This document shows, piece by piece, positions 41,816 to 51,214 of a DNA stretch of 64,000 bases. Both the position numbers and the translations under genes were made by a program. The stretch is from an uncultured Prevotella sp. (GTDB taxonomy: Bacteria; Bacteroidota; Bacteroidia; Bacteroidales; Bacteroidaceae): positions 62,001-126,000 of the forward strand of contig CAKQPF010000001.1 of assembly GCA_934256705.1 (NCBI GenBank), in the 5' to 3' direction. The first letter of the stretch is position 1, and every line of letters starts with the position of its first letter. The notes under the pieces are model-generated. The model did not search any database. It saw nothing but the letters and a program-made list of their open reading frames with translations, and was not told the origin of the DNA.

Positions 41816-44800
41816 ATGACGACAACAACACGCAACGAAATAATCCAGGCTATGCGCTCCAGAATCCTCGTCCTCGACGGAGGTATCGGCACATACCTGC
41901 AGAAACTACAGCTCAAAGAGGAGGACTTCCGAGGAGAAGCCTTCCTGAGCCATCCAGTGCTGCTCAAAGGATGCAACGACGTGCTCTGCATCTCTAATCC
42001 GAAGGTGGTCATCGACATGCACCGCGACTACATCGACGCGGGCGCTGACATCATAGAGACAAACTCCTTCAACTGCAATTTCTTCTCCCTATCCGACTAC
42101 GGACTCGAAGACAAGGTCTATCAGATAGCCAAGGCAAGCGCACTCTGCGCCAAGCAAAGCATACCCGAGAGCAGACGGAACGAACAGCATCCCGTACTCG
42201 TGGCAGGCTCCGTCGGACCGACAAACCGCACCTCCTCCATGTCCGCCGACGTCAATGACCCGGCAGCAAGGGAAGTCACCTTCCAGCAGCTCGTCGATAC
42301 CTACTCCGACGCTGTCAGGGGATTGCTCGACGGAGGCGCCGACATCATCATCATCGAGACCATCTTCGACACCCTCAATGCCAAGGCGGCGCTCAAGGCT
42401 GTCGATGACATAAGCCAGGAAAGAGCCACCGACATCCCCGTCATGGTCAGCGGAACGCTCTCCGACGCTTCGGGCAGAACGCTCTCCGGACAGACAGTCG
42501 AGGCATTCGCTGCTTCCCTGTCACACGCCAATCTCCTCTCCATCGGTCTCAACTGCGGCTTCGGAGCCAAGCAGCTGAAGCCATGGCTCAGCCGTCTCGC
42601 AGCAGCTACTGAATACCCTGTATCAATGCATCCTAACGCAGGATTGCCTAATGTGATGGGTGGCTACGACGAAACGCCAGAGACTTTCGCAGCTGTAGCC
42701 GAGGAAGTATTCAGCGAAAAGCTCGTCAATATCTACGGCGGATGCTGCGGCACAACGCCAGAGCATATCAAGGCTGTAGCCGAAATAGCAAAGAAATACC
42801 AACCAAGGGAGATAAAAACAAAGGAACAACACGCCTGTATCCTATCTGGACTTGAGCCTCTGGTGCTCAATGCAAACACAGGTTTCGTCAACATAGGCGA
42901 GCGCACCAACGTGGCAGGCTCGGCGAAGTTCAAGCGTCTCATCCAGGCAGGCAACTACGAGGAAGCCCTCACCGTGGCAAGAGCGCAGGTGGATGCCGGA
43001 GCGCAGGTCATAGACATCTGCATGGACGACGGACTCATCGACGGCGTGAAAGCCATGACCACATTCCTCAATCTCATCGCTTCCGAGCCTGAGATAGCAC
43101 GAGTGCCGGTGATGATCGACTCCTCCAAATGGGAAATCCTCAAGGCAGGACTGCAGTGCGTGCAGGGAAAGAGCATCGTCAACTCCATCTCGCTCAAGGA
43201 AGGCGAAGAGAAATTCCTCCGTAAAGCCCGCTATATCCACGCTATGGGAGCCGCTACGGTCGTGATGCTCTTCGATGAAAACGGTCAGGCGGACACATAC
43301 GAGAGGAAGGTGGAAGTGGCAAGAAGGGCATACCGCCTGCTGCAGAGCATCGGTTTCCCGGGCGAAGACATCATCTTCGACCCAAACGTCCTCGCCGTAG
43401 CCACCGGTATGCCGGAGCACGACGACTACGGAAGGGCATTCATCGAGGCGTGCCGCACCATACATCAGGAGATGCCTGAGGTTCACATGTCGGGCGGAAT
43501 ATCCAATCTCTCCTTCTCTTTCCGTGGAAACAACACGGTAAGACAGGCGATGCACTCCGTATTCCTCTATCATGCCATCAACGCCGGTCTCGACATGAGC
43601 ATCGTAAACCCTGCCATGCTCACCATCTACGATGATATCCCACTCGATTTGCGCAATCATGTGGAGGACGTCATTCTGAATAAAGACAAAGATGCTGCTG
43701 AGCGTCTCATCTCTTTTGCCCAGCAAATCAAGGAAAAAGAGGACGCTGCTAAGGAAGCCAACGGCGACAAACCAATGGCTGAAGAAAAGGTTCCTGAAGG
43801 CCTCCACGAGCGCATCTCCCACGCCATGCTCAAGGGTATTGACGCAAATATCGAGGACACCACGGCGGAAGCGCTCAGCGAAGCCGGCACACCGCTTGCC
43901 GTCATCGACGACTATCTCATGCCAGCCATGGAGCAGGTGGGAAGGCTTTTCGGCGAAGGAAAGATGTTCCTGCCGCAGGTGGTCAAGTCGGCAAGGGTAA
44001 TGAAGAAAGCCGTTGCCGTGCTGGAGCCGTACATGAAGAGCGGAAACACATCCTCTTCGGCATCAGGAAAGATACTCATGGCGACCGTGAAAGGCGATGT
44101 CCACGACATAGGAAAGAACATCGTCGGCGTGGTAATCCTGTGCAACGGCTACGATGTCAAGGACCTCGGGGTAATGGTAGAGCCACAGACCATCGTCGAG
44201 GAAGCCCAGAAATGGGGCGCTGACGTGATAGGGCTATCCGGTCTCATCACTCCTTCGCTCGACGAGATGATAAAGGTGCTCAGAGAACTGGAACATAGGG
44301 GCATGACAACGCCGGTATTGGTCGGCGGAGCCACCACTTCCCCACTCCACACCGCCGTGAAGATGGCACCGGAATATCCACACGGCATAGTGATCCATGC
44401 TCATGCGGCAGCTGACAATCCTGCCATCATCAGGCGATTGCTCGCTGACGACAGCGAGGAATACAAGGCTGAACTGCGTCAGCAACAGCGGATTATACGT
44501 GAGAATTACCTTCGTGCAGAGATTTCCAAACCGGAAATGCTCTCCATCGAAGAAGCAAGAAAAAGGAGACATCACAAGGCTGTCTCGGAAATCGCAGTGC
44601 CTGCAAGCACTGAGAAACTGGTGGTCAATGTAAGGCTTAACAAGGTGAAACCTTTCATCAACTGGAACCTTTTCCTGCAGGCATGGCAGATAAAAGGCGA
44701 AACAAGAAAGCAGGAGGAAGGCAAACGCCTTCTGAATGATGCCAAGCAACTGCTCACCATGATGCAGAAACAGAAGCTCCTGCACCTCGGTCTGGTGGCA

Positions 44801-45361
44801 CAGATACTGCCGGCATACAGCAATGACGACGACGAAATCGTCATCCAGCGCGACGGACAGGACTTCCATCTGCCTATGCCGCGCTCGCTGAAGGACGAGA
44901 AGGAGACGCATTGCCTCGCTGACTACATAGCACGTCCGCTGCAAGCATTGCAGATCAGCGAATGTCCTTGTTGCCAGCGTCCGCATCGCACCGACTTCAT
45001 CTGTCCATTCGTAGTGACGGCAGGCATAGGAATAAAGGAACTGCAGGACCGCTTCCGTAGCGAAGGCGATGAGTATCACGCCATTATGGTCAAGCTCCTC
45101 GCCGACCGTCTGGCTGAAGCTCTCGCGGAATATCTCTCCAGCGAACTGACATCTACGCTGAAATGGGGCAGCAATAACATACGTATGGCATTCGGCTACG
45201 GAGCCTGTCCCGACCATTCCCTCAAACAGCAGGTCTTCGATATCCTCGATGTAAAGGCGCATCTGCCCCTCTCCCTCACCGAGACATACATGATAGACCC
45301 AGGCGAAAGCATCTGTGGACTCATCTTCGCTAACACGCCTCTGAAGTATTTCAACGTGTAG
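41816..45361 (+). CDS. metH: cobalamin-dependent methionine synthase
   Basis: 1181 residues from the ATG at 41816. The frame extends upstream through repeats, but MTTTTRNEIIQAMRSRILVLDGGIGTYLQ is the family-like N-terminus. Domains: homocysteine-binding barrel (1-320) with the zinc cysteines in GGCCGTTPEH; methyltetrahydrofolate-binding barrel (about 340-600; NIGERTNVAGSAKF, VMIDSSKWE); cobalamin-binding cap and Rossmann domains (about 650-890) with DVHDIGKNIV, whose histidine binds cobalt; and the AdoMet-dependent reactivation domain to the end (RMAFGYGACPDHS). It methylates homocysteine using 5-methyl-THF supplied by MetF, encoded next. Confidence 0.97.
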   Translation: MTTTTRNEIIQAMRSRILVLDGGIGTYLQKLQLKEEDFRGEAFLSHPVLLKGCNDVLCISNPKVVIDMHRDYIDAGADIIETNSFNCNFFSLSDYGLEDKVYQIAKASALCAKQSIPESRRNEQHPVLVAGSVGPTNRTSSMSADVNDPAAREVTFQQLVDTYSDAVRGLLDGGADIIIIETIFDTLNAKAALKAVDDISQERATDIPVMVSGTLSDASGRTLSGQTVEAFAASLSHANLLSIGLNCGFGAKQLKPWLSRLAAATEYPVSMHPNAGLPNVMGGYDETPETFAAVAEEVFSEKLVNIYGGCCGTTPEHIKAVAEIAKKYQPREIKTKEQHACILSGLEPLVLNANTGFVNIGERTNVAGSAKFKRLIQAGNYEEALTVARAQVDAGAQVIDICMDDGLIDGVKAMTTFLNLIASEPEIARVPVMIDSSKWEILKAGLQCVQGKSIVNSISLKEGEEKFLRKARYIHAMGAATVVMLFDENGQADTYERKVEVARRAYRLLQSIGFPGEDIIFDPNVLAVATGMPEHDDYGRAFIEACRTIHQEMPEVHMSGGISNLSFSFRGNNTVRQAMHSVFLYHAINAGLDMSIVNPAMLTIYDDIPLDLRNHVEDVILNKDKDAAERLISFAQQIKEKEDAAKEANGDKPMAEEKVPEGLHERISHAMLKGIDANIEDTTAEALSEAGTPLAVIDDYLMPAMEQVGRLFGEGKMFLPQVVKSARVMKKAVAVLEPYMKSGNTSSSASGKILMATVKGDVHDIGKNIVGVVILCNGYDVKDLGVMVEPQTIVEEAQKWGADVIGLSGLITPSLDEMIKVLRELEHRGMTTPVLVGGATTSPLHTAVKMAPEYPHGIVIHAHAAADNPAIIRRLLADDSEEYKAELRQQQRIIRENYLRAEISKPEMLSIEEARKRRHHKAVSEIAVPASTEKLVVNVRLNKVKPFINWNLFLQAWQIKGETRKQEEGKRLLNDAKQLLTMMQKQKLLHLGLVAQILPAYSNDDDEIVIQRDGQDFHLPMPRSLKDEKETHCLADYIARPLQALQISECPCCQRPHRTDFICPFVVTAGIGIKELQDRFRSEGDEYHAIMVKLLADRLAEALAEYLSSELTSTLKWGSNNIRMAFGYGACPDHSLKQQVFDILDVKAHLPLSLTETYMIDPGESICGLIFANTPLKYFNV

Positions 45362-45372
45362 CCGCCACCGTG

Positions 45373-45392
45373 TCAGCCGCGTCACCGGCTGA
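45373..45392 (+). repeat. covarying hairpin, copy 13 (CAGCC stem), before metF
   Basis: TCAGCC, loop GCGTCACC, GGCTGA, 11 bases after the metH stop and 32 before metF. Confidence 0.88.
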
Positions 45393-45424
45393 TATAACAA
45401 AAAAAAAAGCAACACATACCACAA

Positions 45425-46387
45425 ATGAGAATAACAGACATAATCCAAGAAGCGAAGCTCTCCAAGAGAAACCGTTTCTCATTCGAGCTCCTCCCGCCCC
45501 TCAAAGGCGACGGTCTCGACAAGATTTTCTCAGCGATAGACTCGCTGATGCCATACAATCCGGCATTCATCAACGTGACATGCCACCGCGAAGAAATAAA
45601 ATACACCGAGCGACCTGACGGCCTCATCGAGAAGCATATCGTGAGACGACGCCCTGGAACCGTAGGAGTATCTGCCGCCATCATGAAGAGATACGGCATT
45701 GAGGTGGTGCCACACGTCATCTGTGGCGGTCAGTCACGGTACGACATCGAAGACACCCTCATCGACCTCGACTTCCTCGGCATACATAATGTGCTGGCTC
45801 TCAGAGGCGATGCTATGCACGGCGACTCTCGTTTCCGCCCACATCCTGAAGGCTTGGCGCATGCCGATGCCCTCGTAAAGCAGATAATGGACATGAATGC
45901 AGGACGCTTCATCGACGGTGAACCGAACACACGTCACAACAGCCACTTCTGCATCGGTGTGGCAGGATATCCCGAGAAGCACGTGGAATCGCCTAACATG
46001 CTCACCGACATGGGCTACCTCAAGCAGAAGATAGACGCTGGAGCCGAGTATATCGCCACGCAGATATGCTATGATGCCGACCGCATCATCCGCTTCCGCG
46101 ACGAATGCGACAAAGCCGGAATCCACGTTCCAATCCTCCCGGGTCTCAAGCCGTTCGCCACAAAGACCCAGCTGACCGTACTTCCGCAGACCTTCGCCGT
46201 CGATCTGCCGCAGGAACTCGTGGAGAAAGTCATTGCCTGCCAGGACAACAATGACGTGAAGAAAGTAGGAATAGAGTGGGCCATCCGCCAGGGAGAGACC
46301 CTCCTCAAAGCAGGATTCCCAATCCTCCATTTCTACACCATGACCCGCACAGAGCAAGTGCAGGCTATAGTCAAAGCCCTCTTCTAA
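45425..46387 (+). CDS. metF: 5,10-methylenetetrahydrofolate reductase
   Basis: A 320-residue flavoprotein TIM barrel that reduces methylene-THF to methyl-THF, the methyl donor for MetH. Signatures are the N-terminal FSFELLPPLKGDG (catalytic glutamate in strand 1), FINVTCHREE, NVLALRGD with the following loop, CIGVAGYPEKH, AEYIATQICYD and ILPGLKPF. It is slightly longer than E. coli MetF. It follows metH by 63 bases with an intercistronic hairpin, so the two are probably one operon. Confidence 0.96.
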   Translation: MRITDIIQEAKLSKRNRFSFELLPPLKGDGLDKIFSAIDSLMPYNPAFINVTCHREEIKYTERPDGLIEKHIVRRRPGTVGVSAAIMKRYGIEVVPHVICGGQSRYDIEDTLIDLDFLGIHNVLALRGDAMHGDSRFRPHPEGLAHADALVKQIMDMNAGRFIDGEPNTRHNSHFCIGVAGYPEKHVESPNMLTDMGYLKQKIDAGAEYIATQICYDADRIIRFRDECDKAGIHVPILPGLKPFATKTQLTVLPQTFAVDLPQELVEKVIACQDNNDVKKVGIEWAIRQGETLLKAGFPILHFYTMTRTEQVQAIVKALF

Positions 46388-46471
46388 AGGCAGGAGAAGC
46401 GAGAAATGGCCACCGTCCAGCCATTCTTCATTCTTCATTCATCATTCTTCATTCAAGAACCCGCCACTGTG

Positions 46472-46491
46472 TCGGGCGCGTTACCGCCCGA
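46472..46491 (+). repeat. covarying hairpin, copy 14 (CGGGC stem), before ychF
   Basis: TCGGGC, loop GCGTTACC, GCCCGA, then ATATAATAATATAG; ychF starts 44 bases on. A TTCATTCTTCATT array (about 46423-46454) precedes it. Confidence 0.88.
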
Positions 46492-46535
46492 TATAATAAT
46501 ATAGAGAATAGAAACAACAACAATAAAAAAAGAAA

Positions 46536-47636
46536 ATGGCATTGAAATGTGGTATCGTTGGACTGCCGAACGTAGGCAAGTCAACGCTCTTTAACTGCCT
46601 CTCAAGCGCAAAGGCGCAGGCAGCAAACTTTCCTTTCTGTACAATCGAACCTAACGTAGGCGTGATAACAGTACCTGACGAGCGCCTCACTAAGCTCGCT
46701 GAAATAGTACATCCTGGCAGAATCGTTCCTGCCACCTGTGAGATAGTAGATATCGCCGGACTCGTGAAAGGCGCGTCAAAGGGCGAAGGACTCGGAAACA
46801 AGTTCCTCGGAAACATACGCGAGACCGACGCTATCATCCACGTATTGCGCTGCTTCGAGGATGAAAACATCACCCACGTCGATGGCACCATCGACCCAAT
46901 CCGCGACAAGGAAATCATCGACACCGAACTGCAGCTCAAGGATCTCGAAACCATCGAGAGCCGTTACTCCAAGACACAGAAGACCGCATCCGCCGGAAAC
47001 AAGGAAGCCAAGGTGGAACTCGCTGTGCTCGACGCATACAAGGAGTGCCTCTCTCAGGGCAAGAACGCCCGTACAGTGGAATTTGAAAGCAAGGATGAGC
47101 AGGAAGCTGCACGCAATCTCTTCCTTCTCACTTCCAAGCCAGTGCTCTATGTCTGCAATGTCGATGAAGCTTCTGCAAAGGACGGCAACGAATGGACGAA
47201 GAGGGTAGAGGAGCTTGCCAAGGAAGAAGGCGCTGAGTCAATGGTGGTAGCAGCCAAGACGGAAGAGGACATAGCTGGCTTCGACAGCTACGAGGACAAG
47301 CAGCTCTTCCTCGAAGAACTCGGACTGGAAGAGAGCGGTGTCAACCGTCTCATCAAGAAGGCATACGCTCTGCTCAATCTCCAGACATTCATCACGGCAG
47401 GCGAGATGGAGGTAAAGGCATGGACATTCAAGAAGGGATGGAAAGCCCCACAGTGTGCCGGAGTCATCCACACCGACTTCGAGAAGGGATTCATCCGCGC
47501 AGAGGTCATCAAGTACGACGACTACATGCAGTACAAATCTGAAGCCGCTATCAAGGAAGCTGGCAAGCTCGGCATTGAAGGAAAGGAATACGTAGTGCAG
47601 GACGGCGACATCATGCACTTCCGCTTTAATGTTTAA
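46536..47636 (+). CDS. ychF: redox-regulated ATPase YchF (Obg family)
   Basis: A 366-residue translation-associated P-loop NTPase. G1 is GLPNVGKSTLF (residues 8-18), G3 is DIAGLVKGASKGEGLGN and the central coiled coil is at about 130-200. The C-terminal TGS domain is recognisable in LQTFITAGEMEVKAWTF and ends with KEYVVQDGDIMHFRFNV, a near-universal YchF ending. YchF is an ATPase although its fold is that of GTPases. The gene follows a hairpin and an A-rich leader. Confidence 0.98.
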   Translation: MALKCGIVGLPNVGKSTLFNCLSSAKAQAANFPFCTIEPNVGVITVPDERLTKLAEIVHPGRIVPATCEIVDIAGLVKGASKGEGLGNKFLGNIRETDAIIHVLRCFEDENITHVDGTIDPIRDKEIIDTELQLKDLETIESRYSKTQKTASAGNKEAKVELAVLDAYKECLSQGKNARTVEFESKDEQEAARNLFLLTSKPVLYVCNVDEASAKDGNEWTKRVEELAKEEGAESMVVAAKTEEDIAGFDSYEDKQLFLEELGLEESGVNRLIKKAYALLNLQTFITAGEMEVKAWTFKKGWKAPQCAGVIHTDFEKGFIRAEVIKYDDYMQYKSEAAIKEAGKLGIEGKEYVVQDGDIMHFRFNV

Positions 47637-47673
47637 TATAATGCATAATTCATAATGCATAATGCATAATTAT
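47634..47673. repeat. ATTCATAATGCATA array left of the four-helix-bundle gene
   Basis: TAATGCATAATTCATAATGC and continuation; a matching array in inverted sense flanks the gene on the right. Confidence 0.75.
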
Positions 47674-47681
47674 GTTAGCTT

Positions 47682-48044
47682 ATGAAAGACTATAATCCTA
47701 TTAGAGATAAAAGCAAAGAGTTCGCTCTACGCATAATAAAACTCTATAAGTACCTTACTATAAACGCAGAAACGAGAGAATACGTCTTGTCAAAACAAGT
47801 TCTCAAAAGCGGGACAAGTGTAGGTGCAAATATAAAGGAAGCATTAAGGGCACAGACCACTGCAGATTTCAGAGCTAAGATGAATATAGCATTAAAAGAA
47901 GCAAGTGAAACAGAATACTGGCTTGAATTATTGCATGAAAGTGATTACATAGATGACTTGTCATTTGACTCCATCATGAATGATAATATCGAACTAATCA
48001 AAATTTTTACAAGTATAGTTAAAAATACAGTATGCAATAAATAA
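47682..48044 (+). CDS. four-helix-bundle protein (23S rRNA intervening-sequence protein family)
   Basis: A 120-residue helical protein. YVLSKQVLKSGTSVGANIKEALRAQT is characteristic of the S23/four-helix-bundle family first seen as ORFs in 23S rRNA intervening sequences. Its function is unknown. The gene is much more A/T-rich than ychF and lgt and uses AAA, ATA and AGA codons. It is bracketed on both sides by ATTCATAATGCATA arrays in opposite sense, so it looks like an inserted cassette. Confidence 0.88.
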   Translation: MKDYNPIRDKSKEFALRIIKLYKYLTINAETREYVLSKQVLKSGTSVGANIKEALRAQTTADFRAKMNIALKEASETEYWLELLHESDYIDDLSFDSIMNDNIELIKIFTSIVKNTVCNK

Positions 48045-48149
48045 GAATTATGATTTAATTATTATGATTCAATAATTATGCATTGTGAATTATGAATTAT
48101 GAAGAATTATGCATTACTAATTATGAATTGTGAATTATGAATTATGAAT
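48043..48149. repeat. ATTATGAATTATGCATT array overlapping the lgt start
   Basis: Irregular units of AATTATGAATTATG. The last two ATGs include the lgt start codon at 48137. Confidence 0.75.
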
Positions 48150-48991
48150 TATTTATCAACTGGAACCCAGACCTGATCATCTGCCATCTCGGTCCCATAG
48201 CAATAAGGTGGTACTCCACATGCTGGCTCATCGGCCTGCTGCTGGCTTACCTCATAGTGAAGCACCTCTATAAAGCGCAGAAGGTGGCTGACGAGAAATT
48301 CGACCCGCTCTTTCTCTACTGCTTCGTGGGCATACTCATAGGAGCACGCCTCGGGCATTGCATATTCTACGAGCCTGGCTATTTCCTCTCATCAGGACAG
48401 CACATGGTGGAGATGCTGCTACCAATACGCTTCACTGCCGACGGTTCATGGCATTTCACTGGCTATGAAGGACTTGCCTCCCACGGAGGCACCTTAGGCA
48501 TCATCATCGCATTGCTGCTCTATTGCAAAAACATGAAGATGAATGCATGGTTTGTCGTTGACACAATATCCATCGCAGTGCCTACCACAGCGTGCTTCAT
48601 TCGCCTCGGAAACCTCATGAACTCCGAGATAATAGGCAAGGTGACTGATGTGCCTTGGGCATTCATCTTCGAGAGGGTAGATATGCAGCCACGCCATCCA
48701 GGACAGCTCTACGAAGCCATAGCCTACGCCATCTTCTTCTTCGTAATGTGGTATTTCTGGAAGAAGCACCACAACTGGGTAGGCACAGGATTCTTCTTCG
48801 GTCTCGATCTCGCGCTTATCTTCACCTTCCGTTTCTTCATCGAATACACCAAGGAGGTGCAGGTAGCCTTCGAAGCAGGGCTTCCTATCGACATGGGACA
48901 GATTCTCTCCATCCCATTCATCATCATCGGAGTGGCTTGCGCCATCGGTGGACCATGGCTCGTCAAGCTCGGCGCTAAGGCGAAAGAGTAG
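48137..48991 (+). CDS. lgt: phosphatidylglycerol-prolipoprotein diacylglyceryl transferase
   Basis: A 284-residue membrane enzyme with about seven hydrophobic segments. It attaches diacylglycerol to the lipobox cysteine of prelipoproteins in the cytoplasmic membrane. Lgt signatures are GARLGHCIFYEP, GLASHGGTLG and the loop CFIRLGNLMNSEIIGKVTD, followed by RHPGQLYEA. The start lies in a repeat array: the encoded MNYELFINWNPD still fits Lgt N-termini, so the repeat supplies the start codon. A 27-bp perfect palindrome follows the stop. Confidence 0.97.
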   Translation: MNYELFINWNPDLIICHLGPIAIRWYSTCWLIGLLLAYLIVKHLYKAQKVADEKFDPLFLYCFVGILIGARLGHCIFYEPGYFLSSGQHMVEMLLPIRFTADGSWHFTGYEGLASHGGTLGIIIALLLYCKNMKMNAWFVVDTISIAVPTTACFIRLGNLMNSEIIGKVTDVPWAFIFERVDMQPRHPGQLYEAIAYAIFFFVMWYFWKKHHNWVGTGFFFGLDLALIFTFRFFIEYTKEVQVAFEAGLPIDMGQILSIPFIIIGVACAIGGPWLVKLGAKAKE

Positions 48992-49003
48992 GGTAGGGGG
49001 CTG

Positions 49004-49083
49004 AATAAAATATCAATAGAGAAAAATAAAGAAAAAATAGAAAAAAAATATATTTGTTTATTTTTCTCTATTGATATTTTATT
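49004..49083 (+). terminator. 27-bp perfect inverted repeat after lgt
   Basis: The arm at 49004-49030 (AATAAAATATCAATAGAG then AAAAATAAA) is the exact reverse complement of 49057-49083. The 26-base loop is almost all A and T. Probably the lgt terminator. Confidence 0.65.
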
Positions 49084-49157
49084 TTACCAGATAGCCCACA
49101 GAATAGGCAATCCGCCACTGTGTTGCCACCATGTCGTATTGCGGAGCCGCCACTGTG

Positions 49158-49177
49158 TTGCCCGCGTTACCGGGCAA
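49158..49177 (+). repeat. covarying hairpin, copy 15 (TGCCC stem)
   Basis: TTGCCC, loop GCGTTACC, GGGCAA: a fourth stem class, again perfectly paired. A degenerate copy begins about 40 bases earlier. Confidence 0.85.
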
Positions 49178-49215
49178 TAATACCAAATACCCACAACCGA
49201 AAACCAAAAACCATA

Positions 49216-49285
49216 AAATTACGGCTTTTTGATTGTTAAATACTTTTAATTAGAGTATTTTCTAATCAAAAAACCGTAATTTTGC
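49216..49285 (+). promoter_or_regulatory. palindrome overlapping the -7 box of the secreted-protein gene
   Basis: AAAATTACGGCTTTTTGAT (49216-49234) and ATCAAAAAACCGTAATTTT (49266-49284) pair with one mismatch; an inner AATACT/AGTATT stem lies in the loop. The right arm contains the -7 box TAATTTTG (49278-49285). It could be an operator or a cruciform controlling the gene. Confidence 0.55.
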
Positions 49286-49361
49286 ATCTGGGAAAAAATA
49301 ACAGACTAACTGACATTTATACCTCGACAATAATATCAAAACAACTAAAAACTAACATTTT

Positions 49362-51077
49362 ATGAAGAAAATCTTTACACTTACTGTGCTTGCACTCTTC
49401 ATGAGCCTTTCCGCAATGGCTGATTGGTCACTCGGAAATCTCGCTTACAACATCAAGGAAGGTGCTACCGTCCGTATGTCAAAAGTAATGAAATCTGGCA
49501 TCAAAGTCACTTTCCCTGAGGTCACAGACAACAAGTTTTCTGACGTTACCCTGAGCGCCGTTCTCATTCCTGAGACAGGCGATGAAATCCTGCTGGAAGG
49601 TGTCGCAGGCACTTACAAGGACGGCGTAGTCTTCAAGGAATTCGGCGAACTGCAGAACGACATGAAATATACCTTCAAGGTCACCGAATTCATCGCTGGA
49701 GAAGGCGAGGAAATGACTTGGGATGAAGGCAGTGAGCCTACTCTCACTTTCACTGTGAAAAACGTGGAGCGCATCCTCTCATGGAATCTCGGCCAGACCG
49801 TTACCGCAGAAGAGGAAGAGGCTCTCAAAGCCATCGCTGCACAGGAGAATCCAAGATGGGCAGTTGCCGGTTCCGGTGCTAAGGGACGTTTCCAGCTCAT
49901 GAAAGACCTCGACGAGGAAATCCTCACCATCGACGGCAATACTCCTATCTCAATGACTGACGGTCTCTATATCACCACAAAGGCAAAGAACCTTCTCGTA
50001 GCCCAGACCTCAGGTTCAAGCGTCAAGCGTCTGCATCTCGCTCAGCGCAGCAACAAGATTCTCATCCCTGACTGTAACGTAGGCGATAAGGTTGCCATCA
50101 AGTTCGGTTACGTTGATACAAAGAAGGAACACTCCATCCAGATTCCTAACGCTACATGCCCTGACGCTACCAACCAGGCTAAGGACAGCGTAGCAAGCGC
50201 CAAGAGCGTTGCTCTCCACGTGTTCACTGTACAGAAGGAAGGCGACCTGGAGATGATTGTAAACAATACCGTAATCACCTCCATAGAGATTACTCCTGCT
50301 TCTAACGAGAAATACAAATACACCGCTGTAGCAAAGGATCCTGAAGGCAATGTGCTCAAGACCTTCATCACTGAGACTGAAGGCGCTGCCGGCGACGTTG
50401 TCTCCGTGCCTTACAACTACTGGCTGAAGAATGCCGAGGGCAAGGTATTCACATTCGGTGCAAGAGGCTCTGAGTTCAAGCAGGATTTCACCCTCAAGTC
50501 TGACACCACTTTCGTAATCGAATACAAGGACGCTGGAATCTCTGACTGCGTATATTGCATGGAGGGCGAAGACCTCGTGACTGCAGATTCCGTCACTGTA
50601 GGTCTCATCACTCACCAGAATGTCGCTGTACGCTGCTCCAACAAGGCTGCAGCCTTCAACACCAAGGACGTGGAGTTCTGCAAGCTCAATGCCGGCACTT
50701 ACAAGATCCAGGCTGCTCTCTTCGACAATGCCAAGACCGGCAGCGTGTATAATTTCTACGTAGGCACTGACAGCATCGGCCTTATGTCCACCAGCGACAA
50801 CATGTCTTTCGCTGAGTCTGCTCTCATCACCGTTACCGAGGACAACACTCCTGTAATCTGGAAGGCAGGCACTTCCGAGAGCAAGGGTCTCGACGCTATC
50901 ATCATCTACGCATCCACCGACGCTCCTGAGCCAGAACCAGGTGAAGGTGAAGGAACCGGCATCAACGACGTTACCGTCTCCGGCAATGCAAAGGCAAAGA
51001 AGATGGTAAGAAACGGTCAGATTATCATCGTCAAGGGCAACAACGAATACAACGCTGTCGGCTCACAGATCAAGTAA
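49362..51077 (+). CDS. secreted multi-domain protein with C-terminal tail motif
   Basis: A 571-residue protein with signal peptide MKKIFTLTVLALFMSLSAMA. The N-terminal half has beta-rich repeats (EGATVRMSKVMKSGIKVTFP). The middle resembles a carbohydrate-binding-type beta-sandwich (KFGYVDTKKEHSIQIPNATC). A Glu/Pro/Gly linker (PEPEPGEGEGTG) leads to a short tail (NGQIIIVKGNNEYNAVGSQIK in part) like the C-terminal tails of many Prevotella secreted proteins. It is likely at the cell surface or periplasm. Its function is unknown; the neighbouring lyase suggests polysaccharide use. A 20-base direct duplication spans its stop codon. Confidence 0.8.
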   Translation: MKKIFTLTVLALFMSLSAMADWSLGNLAYNIKEGATVRMSKVMKSGIKVTFPEVTDNKFSDVTLSAVLIPETGDEILLEGVAGTYKDGVVFKEFGELQNDMKYTFKVTEFIAGEGEEMTWDEGSEPTLTFTVKNVERILSWNLGQTVTAEEEEALKAIAAQENPRWAVAGSGAKGRFQLMKDLDEEILTIDGNTPISMTDGLYITTKAKNLLVAQTSGSSVKRLHLAQRSNKILIPDCNVGDKVAIKFGYVDTKKEHSIQIPNATCPDATNQAKDSVASAKSVALHVFTVQKEGDLEMIVNNTVITSIEITPASNEKYKYTAVAKDPEGNVLKTFITETEGAAGDVVSVPYNYWLKNAEGKVFTFGARGSEFKQDFTLKSDTTFVIEYKDAGISDCVYCMEGEDLVTADSVTVGLITHQNVAVRCSNKAAAFNTKDVEFCKLNAGTYKIQAALFDNAKTGSVYNFYVGTDSIGLMSTSDNMSFAESALITVTEDNTPVIWKAGTSESKGLDAIIIYASTDAPEPEPGEGEGTGINDVTVSGNAKAKKMVRNGQIIIVKGNNEYNAVGSQIK

Positions 51078-51104
51078 GAAGAAAACAGATCAAGTAAGAA
51101 GAAA
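51065..51104 (+). repeat. 20-bp direct duplication across a stop codon
   Basis: ACAGATCAAGTAAGAAGAAA occurs twice in direct succession. The first copy contains the stop of the secreted-protein gene; the second would read the same QIK-stop. Confidence 0.9.
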
Positions 51105-51130
51105 TAGGGTAGGGCTGCCATCGGGTAGCC

Positions 51131-51214
51131 CTATCACTGTCTATATAATACCTATCACTGTCTATATAATACCTATCACTGACTATATAATACTTATCAC
51201 TGACTATATAATAA
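51131..51214 (+). repeat. four 21-bp tandem repeats before the lyase gene
   Basis: CTATCACTGTCTATATAATAC is repeated four times in exact 21-bp register; units 3 and 4 have small changes. The array ends seven bases before the lyase ATG. Each unit holds TATATAAT. A GGGCTGCC...GGTAGCCC hairpin precedes it. Confidence 0.9.

Larger units (their letters stand above)
48992..49361. other. intergenic region with two palindromes and a hairpin copy
   Basis: In order: a 27-bp AT-rich inverted repeat, a degenerate then an intact copy of the covarying hairpin, a 19-bp inverted repeat overlapping a -7 box, and a leader of about 75 bases. No gene was seen. Confidence 0.7.

Noticed and set aside
51131..51214. 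Possible mini-CRISPR
   Set aside because: The 21-bp units are directly adjacent with no unique spacers and there are no cas genes.
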